24,860 nucleotides of DNA from HGM04593 sp045630965 (GCA_045630965.1 JAZQTU010000020.1:1-24860); one strand, 5' to 3'. Counted from the first letter of the stretch, positions 8,136 through 16,093 are shown. Notes: generated by a model not told the origin, from the sequence alone. Made by a program: numbers and translations.

Positions 8136-9466
8136 TTATGCAAACAACAAGAATACAGAATATGGCATTGGGTAAATTGGGAATAAAGGAACTCAATGCA
8201 ATGCAACAAGCCTCTATAGCACATTGTCGTAAGAATGACAGTATGGTACTTCTTTCTCCTACTGGTACGGGAAAAACGTTGGCATACCTTCTTCCTCTAC
8301 TTGAAAGGCTTGATATTTCGTGCAGCAAAGTGCAGGCTGTGGTGGTTCTTCCCTCACGTGAACTTGCAAGGCAAGTTTTTGATGTTTGGCGCATGATGTC
8401 TACACCTTACCATGCTGTAGCATTTTATGGTGGTCGTCCTTTGGAGCAGGAAATCGCTTCGCTGGGAGGTGCTTCGCCGGCTGTGGTTATTGGTACACCT
8501 GGACGTCTGCTTGATCATTTGAACCATAACTCTTTTGCTGTGGACAAATGTATGTTGCTTGTAATAGATGAGTTTGACAAATGTCTTGAAATGGGATTTC
8601 AGGATGAGATGCAGCAACTTGTTGAAAAACTTCCCAATGCAAGGTCTCGTTTTTTGCTATCTGCAACAGATGCCCCCGAAATACCTGATTTTGCAACTGC
8701 TGATGTTGAAAAGATTGATTTCAGAGCTGCTGACGGGCAACCGGTTGTGCGTACTTCTTTTTATACAGTTACAACAACACCCGAAAAGCGTCTTGAAGAT
8801 CTTTTCTCCTTGCTCTGTTCTTTTAATGGTGAGCCGGTGATTGTCTTCTGTAATTTTCGTGAGAGCGTAGAGGAGGTCTATAAGCATCTTGCGAAATTGT
8901 CGCTGAACTGCGTGGCCTATCATGGTGCCATGGAGCAGAAACAGCGTGAACTCGCTCTTTTCCGTTTCAAATGTGGCAATTCCAATATTCTTGTCTGTAC
9001 AGACCTTGCTGCCCGTGGTCTTGATATAAAGGATGTAAAGCATGTGGTACACTACCAGCGTGCATTGTCTGCTGATATCTTCATTCATCGTAACGGACGT
9101 ACAGCACGTTGGGATGCCGGTGGTGCGGTGTATATGCTAGCTTTTGAGAATAAGGCACTCCCTGATTTTGTTCCTGAAAATCTTGAAGAGTATGCTTTGC
9201 CAAAACGTAATGTTCTACCGCCCTCGCCTGAATGGGCTATACTCTATGTCGGTAAAGGCAAACGCGATAAATTGAGTCGTGGTGACCTTGCCGGTTTCTT
9301 TATGAAAAAAGGCGGTTTGCGTCCTGAAGAAGTAGGTACAATAATTGTGTTTGACAATTATTCGTATGTTGCTGTAAAACTTAATCGTATGCGCGCTGTT
9401 ATAAAAGCTGTAGAGGGCGAGAAAATTAAGGGATTGAAAACATTGGTGATGCCTGCACGAAAATAG
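8132..9466 (+). CDS. DEAD-box ATP-dependent RNA helicase, DbpA-like
   Basis: Unwinds RNA using ATP; the C-terminal domain points to ribosome assembly on 23S rRNA. Visible in order: Gln25 of the Q motif, Walker A SPTGTGKT (42-49), PSRELAR (74-80), GTPGR (121-125), DEFD (146-149) in the place of DEAD, SAT (177-179), the second RecA domain with CTDLAARGLD (289-298) and HRNGRTAR (319-326). Residues about 370-440 (YVGKGKRDKLSRGD through VFDNYSYVAV) match the DbpA RNA-binding domain. At 444 residues it is a normal DbpA length. Its ATG overlaps the sulfatase stop, suggesting translational coupling; ATG 8138 is a second possible start. Asp in place of Ala in motif II leaves the catalytic Asp and Glu intact. 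The link with a sulfatase gene looks incidental. Confidence 0.92.
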   Translation: MIMQTTRIQNMALGKLGIKELNAMQQASIAHCRKNDSMVLLSPTGTGKTLAYLLPLLERLDISCSKVQAVVVLPSRELARQVFDVWRMMSTPYHAVAFYGGRPLEQEIASLGGASPAVVIGTPGRLLDHLNHNSFAVDKCMLLVIDEFDKCLEMGFQDEMQQLVEKLPNARSRFLLSATDAPEIPDFATADVEKIDFRAADGQPVVRTSFYTVTTTPEKRLEDLFSLLCSFNGEPVIVFCNFRESVEEVYKHLAKLSLNCVAYHGAMEQKQRELALFRFKCGNSNILVCTDLAARGLDIKDVKHVVHYQRALSADIFIHRNGRTARWDAGGAVYMLAFENKALPDFVPENLEEYALPKRNVLPPSPEWAILYVGKGKRDKLSRGDLAGFFMKKGGLRPEEVGTIIVFDNYSYVAVKLNRMRAVIKAVEGEKIKGLKTLVMPARK

Positions 9467-9517
9467 ACAGGTAAATGTGTTTTTGTAAGCATTTTTGTTG
9501 CTTGTACTTGACTTTTG

Positions 9518-9555
9518 ATAACTTTTTTTCTAAAAAAAAAGAAAAAAATAGTTAT
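9518..9555 (+). terminator. Possible AT-rich hairpin after the helicase gene
   Basis: ATAACTTTTTTTCT (9518-9531) can pair with AGAAAAAAATAGTTAT (9540-9555), leaving a two-base bulge and an A-only loop. It lies 52 bases after the helicase stop. The stem is almost purely A-T, so as a terminator it would be weak. It may act in either direction, or be only low-complexity DNA. Confidence 0.3.
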
Positions 9556-9581
9556 AGAGAGCTTTTATAAAAATAAATTGG

Positions 9582-9728
9582 TATATTAGCGCGCTCTTTG
9601 AAACAGGGTTGGGTTTTGAAGAGTCTAATTGATAGTGTCTGCGTGTTGGGCTTTGTTGCCTTATTATGCGCAGCCTATTCATTTTTTATCTATTTTGGAA
9701 CAGAATATAAATAATATATAATAGGATT
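9582..9728 (+). promoter_or_regulatory. Promoter region and folded leader of the serine operon
   Basis: TATATTAG (9582-9589) is one base from the Bacteroidetes -7 consensus, but no good -33 element is seen. Just after it, GCTCTTTGAAA (9593-9603) resembles a boxA antitermination site. Further on, GATAG (9631-9635) pairs with CTATT (9675-9679) and CTGCG (9639-9643) with CGCAG (9669-9673). An inner GGC/GCC pair (9649-9651 with 9658-9660) lies within, and the T-rich CATTTTTTATC follows. This has the shape of an attenuator-like hairpin before serC. The reading is inference; the pairings are visible. Confidence 0.3.
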
Positions 9729-10796
9729 ATGAAAAAAATTAATTTTAATGCAGGACCATCAATTATGCCTCAGGAGGTTTTTGATGCTGCTGCAAACTCG
9801 GTTCTTGATTTTAATGGATTAGGTCTTTCTATACTTGAGATAAGTCATCGTTCAAAGGAATTCGTTGCTGTGATTGAAGAAGCGCGTGCTCTTTTCAAAG
9901 AAATTCTCGACATTCCTGATGGATATACTACACTTTTCCTCGGCGGTGGTGCGAGTATGCAGTTCTGTATGGTGCCACTGAACTTCCTTAAGAAAAAAGC
10001 AGCGTATCTCAACACTGGTACTTGGTCGTTGAAAGCTCTGAAAGAGGCGCAGTTGGTTGGTGAGGCTGTTGAGGTTGCATCTTCAAAAGATTCTTTATAC
10101 AGTTATATTCCAAAGAACTATGAGATTCCTGCAGATGCCGATTATTTCCATATTACAACAAACAATACAATCTATGGTACAGAAATACGTCACGATATTG
10201 ACTCTCCTGTTCCTTTGATTGCAGATATGTCATCTGATATTTTCTCTCGCCCCATTGATGTGAGCAAATATAACTGTATATATGGTGGCGCGCAGAAGAA
10301 TCTTGCTCCTGCCGGTGTTGCATTTGCGATTGTGAAAGAGGATGCCCTCGGACAGGTTGACCGTAAAATCCCTACAATGCTTAACTATCGTTCGCATATT
10401 GATGGCGGTTCAATGTATAATACACCTCCAGTGTTCCCAATTTATGTAGCGTTGGAAAATCTGCGTTGGATTAAGGCGCAGGGTGGTGTAAAGGAGATGC
10501 AGCGTCGTGCAGAACTTCGTTCTCAGATGTTGTATGACGAGGTTGATCGTAACCGTCTGTTCAAGGGTACTGCAGCTGTAGAGGACCGCTCGCTTATGAA
10601 TATTGACTTTGTCATGGCTGACGAGTATAAGGATCTTGAAGCGGAATTCTTGCAGTTTGCGACTTCAAAGGGTATATGCAATATTAAGGGACACCGTTCA
10701 ATTGGCGGTTTCCGTGCATCGTGCTACAATGCAATGCCTGTTGAGAGTGTACAGTATTTCATCGATTGTATGAAGGAATTCGAACGTACAAAATAA
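9729..10796 (+). CDS. serC: Phosphoserine aminotransferase
   Basis: PLP enzyme that converts 3-phosphohydroxypyruvate plus glutamate to 3-phosphoserine, and also acts in vitamin B6 synthesis in many bacteria. The 355 residues begin with the family opening NFNAGPSIMP (5-14). GGGASMQF (72-79) contributes to phosphate binding and the PLP lysine is Lys190 in YGGAQKNLAPAGV. The C-terminus contains GHRSIGGFRASCYNAMP, the substrate-binding end typical of SerC. It is the first gene of a five-gene run (serC, serA, DUF1015, IMPACT, peptidase) with gaps of 1-9 bases. The ATG at 9729 follows an AT-rich leader with GGAT a few bases upstream. Confidence 0.97.
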   Translation: MKKINFNAGPSIMPQEVFDAAANSVLDFNGLGLSILEISHRSKEFVAVIEEARALFKEILDIPDGYTTLFLGGGASMQFCMVPLNFLKKKAAYLNTGTWSLKALKEAQLVGEAVEVASSKDSLYSYIPKNYEIPADADYFHITTNNTIYGTEIRHDIDSPVPLIADMSSDIFSRPIDVSKYNCIYGGAQKNLAPAGVAFAIVKEDALGQVDRKIPTMLNYRSHIDGGSMYNTPPVFPIYVALENLRWIKAQGGVKEMQRRAELRSQMLYDEVDRNRLFKGTAAVEDRSLMNIDFVMADEYKDLEAEFLQFATSKGICNIKGHRSIGGFRASCYNAMPVESVQYFIDCMKEFERTK

Positions 10797-10805
10797 GGAA
10801 AAAGT

Positions 10806-11732
10806 ATGAAAAAGATATTGGTTGCGACAGAAAAACCTTTTGCAGCTGTGGCTGTAAAAGGAATTAAAGAGGTTGCTGATGCTGCCGGATATGAGGTTGT
10901 CCTTTTGGAAAAATATACAAGTAAAGCGGAACTATTGTCGGCTGTTGCTGACGTTGATGCTATAATTATCCGCAGTGATATTGTTGATGCGGAGGTTATG
11001 GATGCCGCAAAGAATTGCAAAATCGTAGTGCGTGCCGGTGCCGGATATGACAACGTGGAGCTTGATGCAGCTACAGAGCGCGGCATTTGTGTGATGAATA
11101 CTCCGGGACAGAATTCCAACGCTGTTGCTGAACTTGCCTTCGGTATGATGGTCTATGCTTACCGCAATATGTTCAACGGAACATCTGGTATGGAACTCAA
11201 AGGCAAGAAGTTGGGTATTCATGCATATGGCAATGTAGGACGTAATGTTGGTCGTATTGCCAAGGGATTTGGAATGGATATCTATATTTATGATATCTTT
11301 ACACCACAGGAGGTTGTTGATGCTGACGGAGTAAAACGTGTTGATTCTGTTGAAGAACTTTACAGAACCTGTGATGTGGTATCAGTGCATATTCCAGCTA
11401 CACCTGAAACAAAAAAATCAATTGGAAAGGCACTTGTAGGTGCTATGCCAAAGAATGCGCTTGTGGTTAATACAGCGCGTAAGGAGGTTATTAATGAGGA
11501 GGAACTCATTGTGCTCATGGGTGAACGTAATGATATCAAATATGTTACAGATATAGCTCCTGCAGCAATTGATGAGTTTGCTAAATTCGATGGACGCTTC
11601 TTTGCAACTCCCAAAAAGATGGGTGCCCAGACAGCTGAAGCCAATATCAATGCCGGAATTGCTGCAGCAAAACAGATTGTAGCATTCTTTGAGGAGGGTT
11701 GCGAACGTTTTCGTGTGAATAAACAGAAATAA
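10806..11732 (+). CDS. serA: D-3-phosphoglycerate dehydrogenase, short form without ACT domain
   Basis: Oxidises 3-phosphoglycerate to 3-phosphohydroxypyruvate with NAD, the first step of serine synthesis. The 308 residues comprise only the substrate and nucleotide domains. RAGAGYDNVE (76-85) and NTPGQNSNAVAELAFGMM (98-115) are standard, GIHAYGNVGRNVGR (137-150) is the NAD loop and NTARKEVIN (222-230) carries the catalytic Arg225. The usual TPH histidine is replaced: the sequence reads ATPKKMGAQT, so Lys270 stands in the His place. A short PGDH with Lys for His is, as I recall, known from Bacteroidales and Entamoeba. No C-terminal ACT domain means no classical serine feedback site. It starts 9 bases after serC. 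Confidence 0.94.
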   Translation: MKKILVATEKPFAAVAVKGIKEVADAAGYEVVLLEKYTSKAELLSAVADVDAIIIRSDIVDAEVMDAAKNCKIVVRAGAGYDNVELDAATERGICVMNTPGQNSNAVAELAFGMMVYAYRNMFNGTSGMELKGKKLGIHAYGNVGRNVGRIAKGFGMDIYIYDIFTPQEVVDADGVKRVDSVEELYRTCDVVSVHIPATPETKKSIGKALVGAMPKNALVVNTARKEVINEEELIVLMGERNDIKYVTDIAPAAIDEFAKFDGRFFATPKKMGAQTAEANINAGIAAAKQIVAFFEEGCERFRVNKQK

Positions 11733-11733
11733 T

Positions 11734-12981
11734 ATGGCTGTAATAAAACCTTTCAAGGGAATACGTCCTCCGAAAGAAATCGTAGAGCAGGTGCAGAGCC
11801 GTCCTTATGATGTTCTCAACAGTGATGAAGCTCGTAGTGAGGCTACCGGTAACGAAAAATCCTTGTATCACATAATCCGACCAGAAATAGATTTTCCCGT
11901 CGGAACGGATGAACATGCTCCGGAGGTTTATACAAAAGCTGCTGAAAATTTTGAAAAATTCCAAAAGAACGGTTGGCTTGTCCAGGATGAAAAGGAGCAC
12001 TATTATATATATGCGCAGACAATGAATGGTCATACACAGTATGGTCTTGTAGTGTGTGCTTATGTAAATGACTATCTGAACGGTGTAATTAAAAAGCATG
12101 AACTTACCCGTAAGGATAAAGAGGAGGACCGTATGCGTCACGTACGTGTAAATGACGCAAATATAGAGCCTGTGTTTTTTGCTTATCCTGACAATAGCGT
12201 GCTCGATGCTATTGTGGCGCGTTATGTAGCCGGTGAGCCTGAATATGATTTTACAGCCTCTCTTGATGGTTTCCGTCATCGTTTGTGGCTGGTTGATGGC
12301 AATGAGGATATTGCAATAATAACAAAGGAGTTTTCTGCAATGCCGGCACTGTATATTGCTGACGGTCATCACCGTTCGGCAGCAGCTGCGCTTGTCGGAA
12401 AGGAAAAGGCTGACAATAATCCTTCTCACAAAGGAGATGAGGAGTACAACTATTTCATGGCAGTATGTTTCCCATCAAGCCAATTGACTATTATCGATTA
12501 TAATCGTGTAGTAAAGGATTTGAATGGCCTCTCTTCAGACGAGTTTATCGCGGTACTCAGTAAAAACTTTGTGGTTGAATGTAAGGGAAGTGATATCTAT
12601 AAACCAGCGGCCTTGCATAACTTTTCTCTTTATTTGGACGGCTGTTGGTATTCTCTTACAGCAAAAGAGGGAACTTATGATGACAGTGACCCTATCGGAG
12701 TGCTTGATGTTACAATATCATCAAATCTGATTCTCGACGAAATTTTGGGAATTAAGGATTTGCGCACTGATAAGCGTGTGGATTTCGTTGGTGGTATAAG
12801 AGGACTCGGAGAACTTAAACGCCGCGTAGACAGCGGTGAGATGAAGACTGCTCTTGCCTTATACCCGGTTTCAATGAAACAACTTACTGATATTGCCGAC
12901 TCCGGCAATATCATGCCGCCGAAGACCACCTGGTTTGAGCCAAAACTACGTTCGGGACTTATTATTCATAAACTTTCATAA
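11734..12981 (+). CDS. DUF1015 family protein, serine-operon member
   Basis: A 415-residue soluble protein without signal peptide or membrane segment, belonging to DUF1015, whose function I cannot state. It begins AVIKPFKGIRPPKEIVEQV and has RPYDVLNSDEA near 23-33. KHELTRKDKEEDRMRH at 121-136 and IADGHHRSAAAAL at 208-220 are strongly family-like motifs. The DGHHR segment recalls the nucleotide-site motif of ParB/SbnI-type enzymes, some of which are free-serine kinases; that link is my inference. It begins one base after the serA stop, so it is translated from the same message. This supports a role in serine or phosphoserine metabolism. No serB-like phosphatase gene lies in the window. Codon use looks like that of its neighbours. 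Confidence 0.85.
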   Translation: MAVIKPFKGIRPPKEIVEQVQSRPYDVLNSDEARSEATGNEKSLYHIIRPEIDFPVGTDEHAPEVYTKAAENFEKFQKNGWLVQDEKEHYYIYAQTMNGHTQYGLVVCAYVNDYLNGVIKKHELTRKDKEEDRMRHVRVNDANIEPVFFAYPDNSVLDAIVARYVAGEPEYDFTASLDGFRHRLWLVDGNEDIAIITKEFSAMPALYIADGHHRSAAAALVGKEKADNNPSHKGDEEYNYFMAVCFPSSQLTIIDYNRVVKDLNGLSSDEFIAVLSKNFVVECKGSDIYKPAALHNFSLYLDGCWYSLTAKEGTYDDSDPIGVLDVTISSNLILDEILGIKDLRTDKRVDFVGGIRGLGELKRRVDSGEMKTALALYPVSMKQLTDIADSGNIMPPKTTWFEPKLRSGLIIHKLS

Positions 12982-12982
12982 C

Positions 12983-13603
12983 GTGCTGCAAGAGGATATA
13001 TATAAAACAATAGAACAGCAAGGCGAGGCAATATACACCGAAAAACGTAGTAAATTTCTCGCCTTTGCTATTCCTGTTAGTACAGTTGAGCAGGTGAAGG
13101 AGTATATTGAGGTGTATCAGAAGAAATATTACGATGCGCGTCATGTGTGCTATGCCTATCGTCTTGGTGAGCGTGGTGAACAGGAACGTTCTAATGATAA
13201 TGGTGAACCTTCAGGAACTGCCGGAAAACCAATTCTCGGTCAGATACATAGTAAGGAACTTACAAATGTTCTTGTAATTGTAGTACGCTATTTCGGTGGG
13301 GTAAAGCTTGGAACAAGCGGTCTTATCGTGGCTTATCGTGCGGCAGCCGCCGAGGCACTTGAGACTGTTGAACATGTCGAAAAAACAATAAACGGGGAGA
13401 TAATCCTTAAATTTTCATATCCCTTGCTCAACGAGGTATTGCGAATCGTTAAAGAGGAGGAACCTAAGGTTGTAGAACAGGTTTTTGATAATGACTGCAT
13501 GGTGCGCTTGTCAATGCGTCTGTCACGTTTGCCACGTCTTGTGGAACGTTACGAAAAACTTGTCATAGCAAGCAAAAACGATTTGCGTATCGAAAAACCC
13601 TGA
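12983..13603 (+). CDS. IMPACT/YigZ family protein, GTG start
   Basis: A 206-residue protein of the YigZ/IMPACT (UPF0029) family; eukaryotic relatives act on translation control, while the bacterial role is not settled. The N-terminal domain shows the signature set: DARHVCYAYR (51-60), DNGEPSGTAGKP (72-83) and VVRYFGGVKLGTSGL (100-114). The C-terminal domain is the DUF1949-like ferredoxin fold. There is no ATG at the right place. The in-frame ATG at 12893 lies inside the DUF1015 gene and adds 30 non-homologous residues. GTG at 12983, one base after the preceding stop, gives the N-terminus MLQEDIYKTIEQQGEAIYTEKRSKF expected for the family. It is translated in line with its neighbours. Confidence 0.9.
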   Translation: MLQEDIYKTIEQQGEAIYTEKRSKFLAFAIPVSTVEQVKEYIEVYQKKYYDARHVCYAYRLGERGEQERSNDNGEPSGTAGKPILGQIHSKELTNVLVIVVRYFGGVKLGTSGLIVAYRAAAAEALETVEHVEKTINGEIILKFSYPLLNEVLRIVKEEEPKVVEQVFDNDCMVRLSMRLSRLPRLVERYEKLVIASKNDLRIEKP

Positions 13604-13607
13604 GAAA

Positions 13608-14351
13608 ATGAATGATTTCGTAGAGCTTCTGAATGTCGTTACAACCGATAGCCGCGATAATGGCGAGGTTTTTACCGTGACAGACCGTATCTCTGTTATT
13701 GAAAAACTTCTTGCACCAACCGACTATAAACTTGTCGCAAATGAGCCCTTGGTGCGTCTTTACTCCAAACGCAACATCTGCGAGGGTGATACGGTGGTGC
13801 TTGTGTCGTCGCATGCCGATTCTCTTTACGAGGCTTGCTTTTGTCGTGATGAAGGTGAGTTCTTGCGCGGAACATTTGATAACAGCCTCACTAATGCCGC
13901 CATATTGTCTTTGATGCTTCAAGGCGCATTGCCCGACAATGTGGTTGTCGCATTTACCGGTGATGAAGAACATGATTCGCAGGGTGCGGTGCAAACGGTG
14001 CTTGCTCTTGGGAGAATGGGGTGCGTAATAAAATTTGCAGTTGTTCTTGATGTTACCAATACAGGCTGGGAAAACGGTGCCTGCCTTGCCTTGGAGAATG
14101 ACCTTGGCGTAGATTTGCTTACAGCCCATAGAATAGTGGAAACAGTTGATTCTGTCGGGGTAAAATATGAATTCAAACACGATGCCGAGCCTGATGAGTC
14201 GTGGGATTATAACGATTATGGCATTCCGGCTCTTTCTTTGTGTGTTCCTGTTGGTGGAGATTTGCATAGTGACAAGGGTGTCCATTTGTGCAAAAAATCT
14301 TTAACTCCTTATATGGAGGCTCTCTCTGCTGTCTTGAATATTTTAACTTAA
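13608..14351 (+). CDS. Small M28/M42-like zinc metallopeptidase
   Basis: A 247-residue cytosolic protein (no signal peptide) with the five-ligand pattern of clan MH aminopeptidases: His69 in SSHADS, Asp91 in GTFDNS, Glu120/Glu121 in FTGDEEHD, Asp148 in VVLDVTN and His220 in GDLHSDKG. In these families such residues hold two zinc ions and provide the general base. It is shorter than typical M28 or M42 enzymes (300 or more residues), so it is a compact version; the substrate is unknown. It starts 4 bases after the IMPACT gene and is the last gene of the serine run. An A-T-rich inverted repeat follows its stop. Confidence 0.8.
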   Translation: MNDFVELLNVVTTDSRDNGEVFTVTDRISVIEKLLAPTDYKLVANEPLVRLYSKRNICEGDTVVLVSSHADSLYEACFCRDEGEFLRGTFDNSLTNAAILSLMLQGALPDNVVVAFTGDEEHDSQGAVQTVLALGRMGCVIKFAVVLDVTNTGWENGACLALENDLGVDLLTAHRIVETVDSVGVKYEFKHDAEPDESWDYNDYGIPALSLCVPVGGDLHSDKGVHLCKKSLTPYMEALSAVLNILT

Positions 14352-14353
14352 GA

Positions 14354-14417
14354 AAATAGCTTTTTTTAGTTAAAAAATGCTTATTGCGCTATTTATTTAT
14401 ATAAGTAATTGCAATAA
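14354..14417 (+). terminator. Overlapping inverted repeats after the serine operon
   Basis: AAATAGC (14354-14360) pairs with GCTATTT (14388-14394), and TTATTGC (14381-14387) pairs with GCAATAA (14411-14417). The second pair has one arm in the loop of the first, so the two hairpins compete. A T13 tract follows at 14432. This may be a weak terminator or part of the fucosidase control region. Confidence 0.35.
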
Positions 14418-14431
14418 ATGTCTGTAGTTTA

Positions 14432-14444
14432 TTTTTTTTTTTTT
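14432..14444 (+). repeat. T13 homopolymer upstream of the fucosidase gene
   Basis: Thirteen consecutive T bases, 80 bases before the fucosidase ATG. Immediately after lies TTTCTTTG (14442-14449), one base from the -7 consensus, so the tract could sit in the spacer of a promoter. Slippage in such a run could change expression; no direct evidence. Confidence 0.6.
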
Positions 14445-14523
14445 CTTTGTGAAATGAATACTATGCCTTTTTGTGTGGTGTTCTGATTTGAATGATATTT
14501 TATAACTAACTACTATTAACACA

Positions 14524-16059
14524 ATGAAAAAATTATTCACTTCTTTATTGTTCTTGGGAATGATTGCTCCTTTCGGGGCATCGGCGCAGTTACAGCTGAA
14601 GAATGAAGCTCCTGCAAATCCCGACAATGCACCGGCGCCGGTACATCCTGTGCCCAGTGATAGACAGCTCTTGTGGAACGAAACGGAGTTCTATGCCTTT
14701 TTTCACTATGGTATGAACACATTTACAGGCTCAGAGTGGGGCTATGGTAATGAAGCAGAGTCAAGATACGCTCCTTTGGCGAAGCCTAATCCTGAACAGT
14801 GGGTTACTGCTGTCAAGGCTGCCGGTATGAATGGCGGTATTGCCGTTGTAAAGCATCACGACGGCTTCTGCTTGTGGCCAACAGCTACAACAGAGCACAG
14901 TATCAAGAATGCCGGTAATGAGAATGGTCGCAACGCAAATATCCCTAAACTCTTTGCTGATGCAAGCCGTAAACATAATATGAAGTATGGCTTCTATATC
15001 TCTCCTTGGGACCGCAACTCGGCACATTATGGTAAAGATACATATGTTACCGAGGTGTTCTTGAAACAGTGCGAGGAGTTGGCTGAATATGGCTCTGACC
15101 AGTTCGAGATGTGGTTCGATGGCGCACGTGGTGGCGACGGATACTATGGTGGCGAAGGTGGCAACCGTGACATTGACCCTGAAATTTATTACGATGTGCC
15201 TAACTTGCGTACTCGTGTACACCGTATTGCTCCTAACTGTGTAATGTGGGGTGTCGGTGGCGAAGCACGTTGGATTGGTAACGAATCGGGTTATGCAGGT
15301 GAAACAAACTGGGCCATGACCGACTACCTCTCTGAAACTGTTGTTCGTGAAGAGGGTGATATCGACGGTTGGTTCTGGAATCCGGGCGAGAGTGATGCCA
15401 AGGCAACAAGCGCAGGCTGGTTCTGGCATCAGGGCGAGTCTATGAAGAGTGCTGAGCGTCTTTTCCAGATGTATCTTGAGACAGTAGGACGCAATGCGAC
15501 CCTTATCCTCAACTGTCCTCCTAACCAGTATGGTATTCTTCCCGACAATACCGTGAACGAATTGACTAAATTGGGTAAAATGTTGCACGAGCGTTTGGCT
15601 GTTCCTGTATATGGCCTTGACGAGAGTACTGCTGCTACAGATTATGCAAAGAGTGCAAAAATCGAGGTCAGCGAGACACGTACCGGTGGAAAATATGCAG
15701 TTGCCAACCTTACCGATGGCAATAAGGAAACATATTGGGGTACAAATGATGAAAACCTTACAGCAACCATAACTCTTTCTTGGGATACTCCGCAGGTAAT
15801 ACGTTACCTTGTTATGCAGGAGCCTGTTTTCTTGGGTCAGCGCATTAAGGACTTCAAGATTGAATACAGTACTGATGGCAATTCTTGGACAGAACTTTGT
15901 CCTGGCATGCAGACAACAACAGTCGGTTACAAGCGTATTATTCCTTTGAACGGCAAGACTGCTGAAAGTTATGGCAACGGCTACAATGCAAAGAAACTGC
16001 GTATAACAATCCTTGATAGCCGTGCTTGTCCTTTGCTCTCTAATTTGAATGTGTATTAA
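14524..16059 (+). CDS. Secreted alpha-L-fucosidase, GH29, with F5/8-type C-terminal domain
   Basis: Removes terminal alpha-linked L-fucose from glycans; the layout resembles GH29 subfamily B, alpha-1,3/1,4-fucosidases acting on Lewis-type structures. The 511 residues begin with a signal peptide (MKKLFTSLLFLGMIAPFGASA, cut before Gln22). The catalytic domain has FFHYGMNTFTGSEWG (59-73), VVKHHDGFCLWPT (108-120) and the nucleophile Asp199 in EMWFDGARGG. Glu289 in WNPGES is a candidate acid/base. LILNCPPNQYG (327-337) closes the barrel. Residues about 375-511 form a discoidin/CBM32-like sandwich (NLTDGNKETYWGTND, then EYSTDGNSW). It is followed after 34 bases by the 797-residue secreted protein. 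Periplasmic or surface location is inferred. Confidence 0.95.
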   Translation: MKKLFTSLLFLGMIAPFGASAQLQLKNEAPANPDNAPAPVHPVPSDRQLLWNETEFYAFFHYGMNTFTGSEWGYGNEAESRYAPLAKPNPEQWVTAVKAAGMNGGIAVVKHHDGFCLWPTATTEHSIKNAGNENGRNANIPKLFADASRKHNMKYGFYISPWDRNSAHYGKDTYVTEVFLKQCEELAEYGSDQFEMWFDGARGGDGYYGGEGGNRDIDPEIYYDVPNLRTRVHRIAPNCVMWGVGGEARWIGNESGYAGETNWAMTDYLSETVVREEGDIDGWFWNPGESDAKATSAGWFWHQGESMKSAERLFQMYLETVGRNATLILNCPPNQYGILPDNTVNELTKLGKMLHERLAVPVYGLDESTAATDYAKSAKIEVSETRTGGKYAVANLTDGNKETYWGTNDENLTATITLSWDTPQVIRYLVMQEPVFLGQRIKDFKIEYSTDGNSWTELCPGMQTTTVGYKRIIPLNGKTAESYGNGYNAKKLRITILDSRACPLLSNLNVY

Positions 16060-16093
16060 GAAACATCGACACGATAATTAAAATAGAAGACTT

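Noticed and set aside
9467..9728. Possible small gene between the helicase and serC
   Set aside because: No frame with a plausible start and more than a few dozen codons; the region is dominated by A/T runs.
11647..12429. 260-residue open frame on the minus strand
   Set aside because: It lies entirely opposite the serA end and the DUF1015 gene, has low-complexity hydrophobic content and no family motif; a shadow frame.
13563..14285. 240-residue open frame on the minus strand
   Set aside because: Opposite the zinc peptidase gene, which has clear ligands; no recognisable product.
14761..15588. 275-residue open frame on the minus strand
   Set aside because: Opposite the GH29 catalytic domain, whose motifs are all intact; composition is rich in Cys, His and Thr, as in shadow frames.
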